A DNA stretch of 64,000 nucleotides from Bin94 sp965215535. Lineage in GTDB: Bacteria > Gemmatimonadota > Gemmatimonadetes > Longimicrobiales > Gaopeijiaceae. Both the position numbers and the translations under genes were made by a program. Below are positions 61,888 through 64,000 of this stretch, in pieces. The first letter of the stretch is position 1; each line of letters starts with the position of its first letter. The stretch covers positions 682,001 to 746,000 of the forward strand of contig OZ244063.1 of assembly GCA_965215535.1 (NCBI GenBank), read 5' to 3'. The notes under the pieces are model-generated. The model saw only the letters and a program-made list of their open reading frames with translations. It ran no database searches and was not told where the DNA came from.

Positions 61888-62432
61888 GGATTGCTCTTCC
61901 AGTCGGCCAGCTCGACGCGCAGCGCCTTCCTGGCAAAGTGCAGATGCGAGCGAACTGTTCCCGACGGGATTCCCAGCCGCTCCGCGATTTCGCTGTGCTT
62001 CCATCCTTCCAGATCGTGCAGCAGCACGATCTCTCTCTGAACTTCGGACAGTTCGTTGAGCGCTTCGGTCAGACGCTCTCTGAGCGCCATCCGTTGCGCC
62101 ACTTTGTCGGGGGCGGGTTCGGAGCTGCGCGCGCCGACCGGAATCTGCTCTCCGCCGCGCAAATTCTCGCGCCGAACCAGATTTCTGGACCGGTTCCTGA
62201 CAATGGTCAGGAGCCAGCCCGCAAATTTGGCCGGATTGCGACAATCCTCAATCTGCTCGAGCGCGACGAGAAACGATTCCTGCACGGCATCCTCGGCATC
62301 CTGCCGTCTTCCGGTGACTCCCAGCGCCACCGCGTAGGCAGCTCTCTGGTAGCGCCGAACGAGTTCGCTGAACCCATCCGCATCGCCGGAACGCGCCAGG
62401 ATCACAAGCTGTGCGTCGGACCGTTCCCTCAT
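61884..62432 (-). CDS. ECF-family RNA polymerase sigma factor
   Basis: The product is 182 residues. Region 2 is seen in ELVRRYQRAAYAVALGVTGRRQDAEDAVQESFLVALEQIEDCRNPAKFAGWLLTIVRN, region 4 in LNELSEVQREIVLLHDLEGWKHSEIAERLGIPSGTVRSHLHFARKALR. ATG 62432 follows AGGGGAA. It heads the likely envelope-stress operon running to the MacB-like permease gene; autoregulation of this operon is likely but not shown. Confidence 0.93.
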   Translation of the reverse strand: MRERSDAQLVILARSGDADGFSELVRRYQRAAYAVALGVTGRRQDAEDAVQESFLVALEQIEDCRNPAKFAGWLLTIVRNRSRNLVRRENLRGGEQIPVGARSSEPAPDKVAQRMALRERLTEALNELSEVQREIVLLHDLEGWKHSEIAERLGIPSGTVRSHLHFARKALRVELADWKSNP

Positions 62433-62513
62433 TTCCCCTATCAGACACGCGCCGGAGCCGTCGTGTTGAGCGGCCCTTCCGGCAACGCGCAAACCCGCCC
62501 CGTCCGGCATGAT

Positions 62514-62906
62514 TTACGGATCGGTGCGGGGCGCGCAGGCGCGAATGAAGGCGACGAGCTCCTCTTCGGGAACCTCGTCGAGAGAGCGGGCAACGAAGTA
62601 GCGGGTGGGGAGGTCGCCGGGAGGGGAAGCGGATTCGCCGACCGGCTCGACGCCCAGGCTCAGGATGGCCACCGGCCCCGCGCCCTGAAGGCCGATGCGC
62701 GATGCGCCCCTCTGGTGAATGGTCCAGGCAGTGTCGTCGACCACGACCTCGCGGGTGGGATGGGAGACGCCCGCCGGCAGGGCACCGCTGCGTACCGATT
62801 GCAGGGGAGGCCGCCCGGGAGCGCTTCCGGTCGTCGTATCGCGGGTTGCGGCCGGGCGGGACGATCGGCGCGAGCGGCTGTACCCTTTGCGGTTCCGTCG
62901 AGGCAT
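62514..62906 (-). CDS. small protein of unknown function with basic N-terminus
   Basis: The product is 130 residues. It starts with a very basic segment (PRRNRKGYSRSRRSSRP), then a compact C-terminal part (VVVDDTAWTIHQRGASRIG, PVAILSLGVEP, RYFVARSLDEVPEEELVAFI). ATG 62906 follows AAGGGAAG. No known family is recognised. The basic N-terminus could bind nucleic acid. It follows an HNH endonuclease gene and precedes the ECF sigma gene in the same direction. Confidence 0.55.
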   Translation of the reverse strand: MPRRNRKGYSRSRRSSRPAATRDTTTGSAPGRPPLQSVRSGALPAGVSHPTREVVVDDTAWTIHQRGASRIGLQGAGPVAILSLGVEPVGESASPPGDLPTRYFVARSLDEVPEEELVAFIRACAPRTDP

Positions 62907-63081
62907 CGAGTCTTCCCTTCTCCCCTGGTTTCGTGCTGCGGCGAACCCCGGCGGAATCCGGGACACCGTCCCCCCCCCCCCGCCTGCCCTGCCGGCGACC
63001 GACAACGATAACGGGCGCGCTCCCGCCTCTGCCACGCAGAGCGTTCGCCGGTCCCCCCTGCGGCTCCCCCCCGCGTTCGGT

Positions 63082-63633
63082 TCAGGAACTCTCCTCGAGC
63101 GCCACCGCATCCTCGCCGAAAAACATGCGAATGTACTTTGCCTGAATGGGGGTGATCCTGCGCACCGCCCAGACCAGACGCACATGATCGGGCTCGACCG
63201 GTTGTGCGGGCAGCGCCATTCCGGCCTCGTGCGGAAGCCGGTCGCCCTTGCGGTGATTGCAGGTCGAGCAGGCCGTGACAACGTTTTCCCAGCCATTGCT
63301 TCCGCCTCGCGAGAGGGGAAGTATGTGGTCGCGGGTCAGGAATTCGCGCGGGCGCAGATCACGCTTTGCCCGTCCGCAGTACTGACAGGTGTAGTTGTCG
63401 CGCGCAAAGAGAAAGGTGTTGGTGACCTGGCGGCGAAAGCGGCGCGGCACATGCACGAAGCGGACCAGGCGGATGACCAGCGGGAAGGGATGCTCCGTGC
63501 GGACCGAGCGGAAGGCGCGGGCGTCGTCGTGCTCGAGAATTTCGGCCTTGTCGTCCAGCACCAGGCGAATTGCGCGTCGTGCAGGGACGACCATCAGCGG
63601 TTCGTACGATGCGTTCAGGGCCAGACAGTTCAC
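63082..63633 (-). CDS. HNH endonuclease
   Basis: This 183-residue HNH protein has zinc-type Cys pairs in CQYCGR and CSTCNHRKG, and the catalytic segment LTRDHILPLSRGGSNGWENVV. The N-terminus (LALNASYEPLMVVPARRAIRLVL) is typical of a stand-alone bacterial HNH family widely found in chromosomes. Its cellular role is not established; phage- or mobile-element ties are not evident here. Confidence 0.88.
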   Translation of the reverse strand: MNCLALNASYEPLMVVPARRAIRLVLDDKAEILEHDDARAFRSVRTEHPFPLVIRLVRFVHVPRRFRRQVTNTFLFARDNYTCQYCGRAKRDLRPREFLTRDHILPLSRGGSNGWENVVTACSTCNHRKGDRLPHEAGMALPAQPVEPDHVRLVWAVRRITPIQAKYIRMFFGEDAVALEESS

Positions 63634-63730
63634 GCGCGGCTTCTCTCCGGTCGGTCGGTGTCCCTTGCAGGCGCTTGCTCCTGAAGAGTAGCGAATCGGG
63701 GAACCGTACGTCTGCAGGAAGGGGGAAGTG

Positions 63731-64000
63731 TTACATCAGATCGGAGGGGTCGCGGTCGATGGCAAGATGGATCCCTCCCGGCGGCTCGAACTCATTGGCC
63801 ACAGCCTCGAGCGCGCGGCCCAGTGCCGACGCTCCGCCCCGCAGAATCAGGTGCCAGCGATAGCGCCCCTGAAGACGTTCGAAGGGGGCGGGGGCCGGGC
63901 CCAGGAACTCGGGGCCGGGGCCGGGATGGGCATTCAGCCATGCGCCGAGCATCTCGGCCGCGGTCATGGTCGAGCGCTGATCGGAGCCGCTCAACAGGAT
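63731..64000 (-). CDS. priA: primosomal protein N' (PriA), C-terminal end
   Basis: The frame is open to the right edge, so only the last 89 or so residues are seen. The sequence PFERLQGRYRWHLILRG followed by VANEFEPPGGIHLAIDRDPSDLM and stop matches the C-terminal domain of the PriA replication-restart helicase, which ends in a strand with IDVDP-type residues. The helicase core lies outside the window. Confidence 0.8.
   Translation of the reverse strand: MLLSGSDQRSTMTAAEMLGAWLNAHPGPGPEFLGPAPAPFERLQGRYRWHLILRGGASALGRALEAVANEFEPPGGIHLAIDRDPSDLM

Overview
The window is high-GC, gene-dense bacterial DNA. Its mix of genes suggests a Gram-negative Gemmatimonadota-like bacterium: TonB-dependent receptor with an adjacent carboxypeptidase-regulatory-domain protein, 6-bladed beta-propeller proteins, SbsA-type Ig lipoprotein, DUF4159/DUF4175 pair, TolC-MacAB export and the secreted family usually labelled asparagine synthetase B. 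This placement is inferred from gene content; there is no rRNA or marker phylogeny here.

Layout. 1-2,415 holds the 3' part of a large P-loop protein. From about 28.2 kb down to 2.5 kb nearly everything lies on the minus strand and many stops overlap the next start by 4 bp. In transcription order this block is trxA, rsmI, DUF4159, DUF4175, a TPR protein, the secreted asparagine-synthetase-B-labelled protein, a JAB-domain/DinG helicase fusion, a small membrane protein, a FAH-family enzyme, a TonB-like protein, valS, an Ig lipoprotein with a repetitive tail, selA, gmhB, an A-type Fe-S carrier, an MBL hydrolase, purN, purH and tRNA-Ser(UGA). Just beyond the tRNA are a broken IS3-family element and a frameshifted beta-propeller gene. 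From 28.4 to 35.2 kb, on the plus strand, lie methylmalonyl-CoA epimerase and a methionine/one-carbon block: a SAM-II-like riboswitch candidate, metH, and a fused homocysteine methyltransferase/methylene-THF reductase. A separate reductase-like gene, a Xaa-Pro aminopeptidase and an S9 peptidase follow on the minus strand.

39.7-46.7 kb is an envelope/secretome region: a frameshifted beta-propeller gene, a regulatory-domain protein frameshifted at a C8 tract, a TonB-dependent receptor and a phosphodiester-glycosidase-like lipoprotein. 46.8-51.7 kb holds the most unusual gene: a 1,621-residue lipoprotein made of plant-type leucine-rich repeats (some 72-bp units identical at DNA level) ending in a metzincin-like metalloprotease domain. 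Its start overlaps the stop of threonine synthase. 53.1-54.7 kb has an ECF sigma/anti-sigma pair followed by two tandem copies of a strongly palindromic element of about 150 nt. 54.7-62.4 kb holds a PDZ protein and, on the minus strand, a second ECF sigma/anti-sigma pair leading into a Spy-like protein, TolC, an ABC ATPase, a MacA-like adaptor and a MacB-like permease, which reads as an envelope-stress export operon. The window closes with a small hypothetical gene, an HNH endonuclease and the 3' end of priA.

Three genes each carry exactly one surplus base relative to an intact frame (about 3,139; 40,363; 43,339-43,346). They may be real lesions or assembly errors and should be checked against reads before being called pseudogenes.
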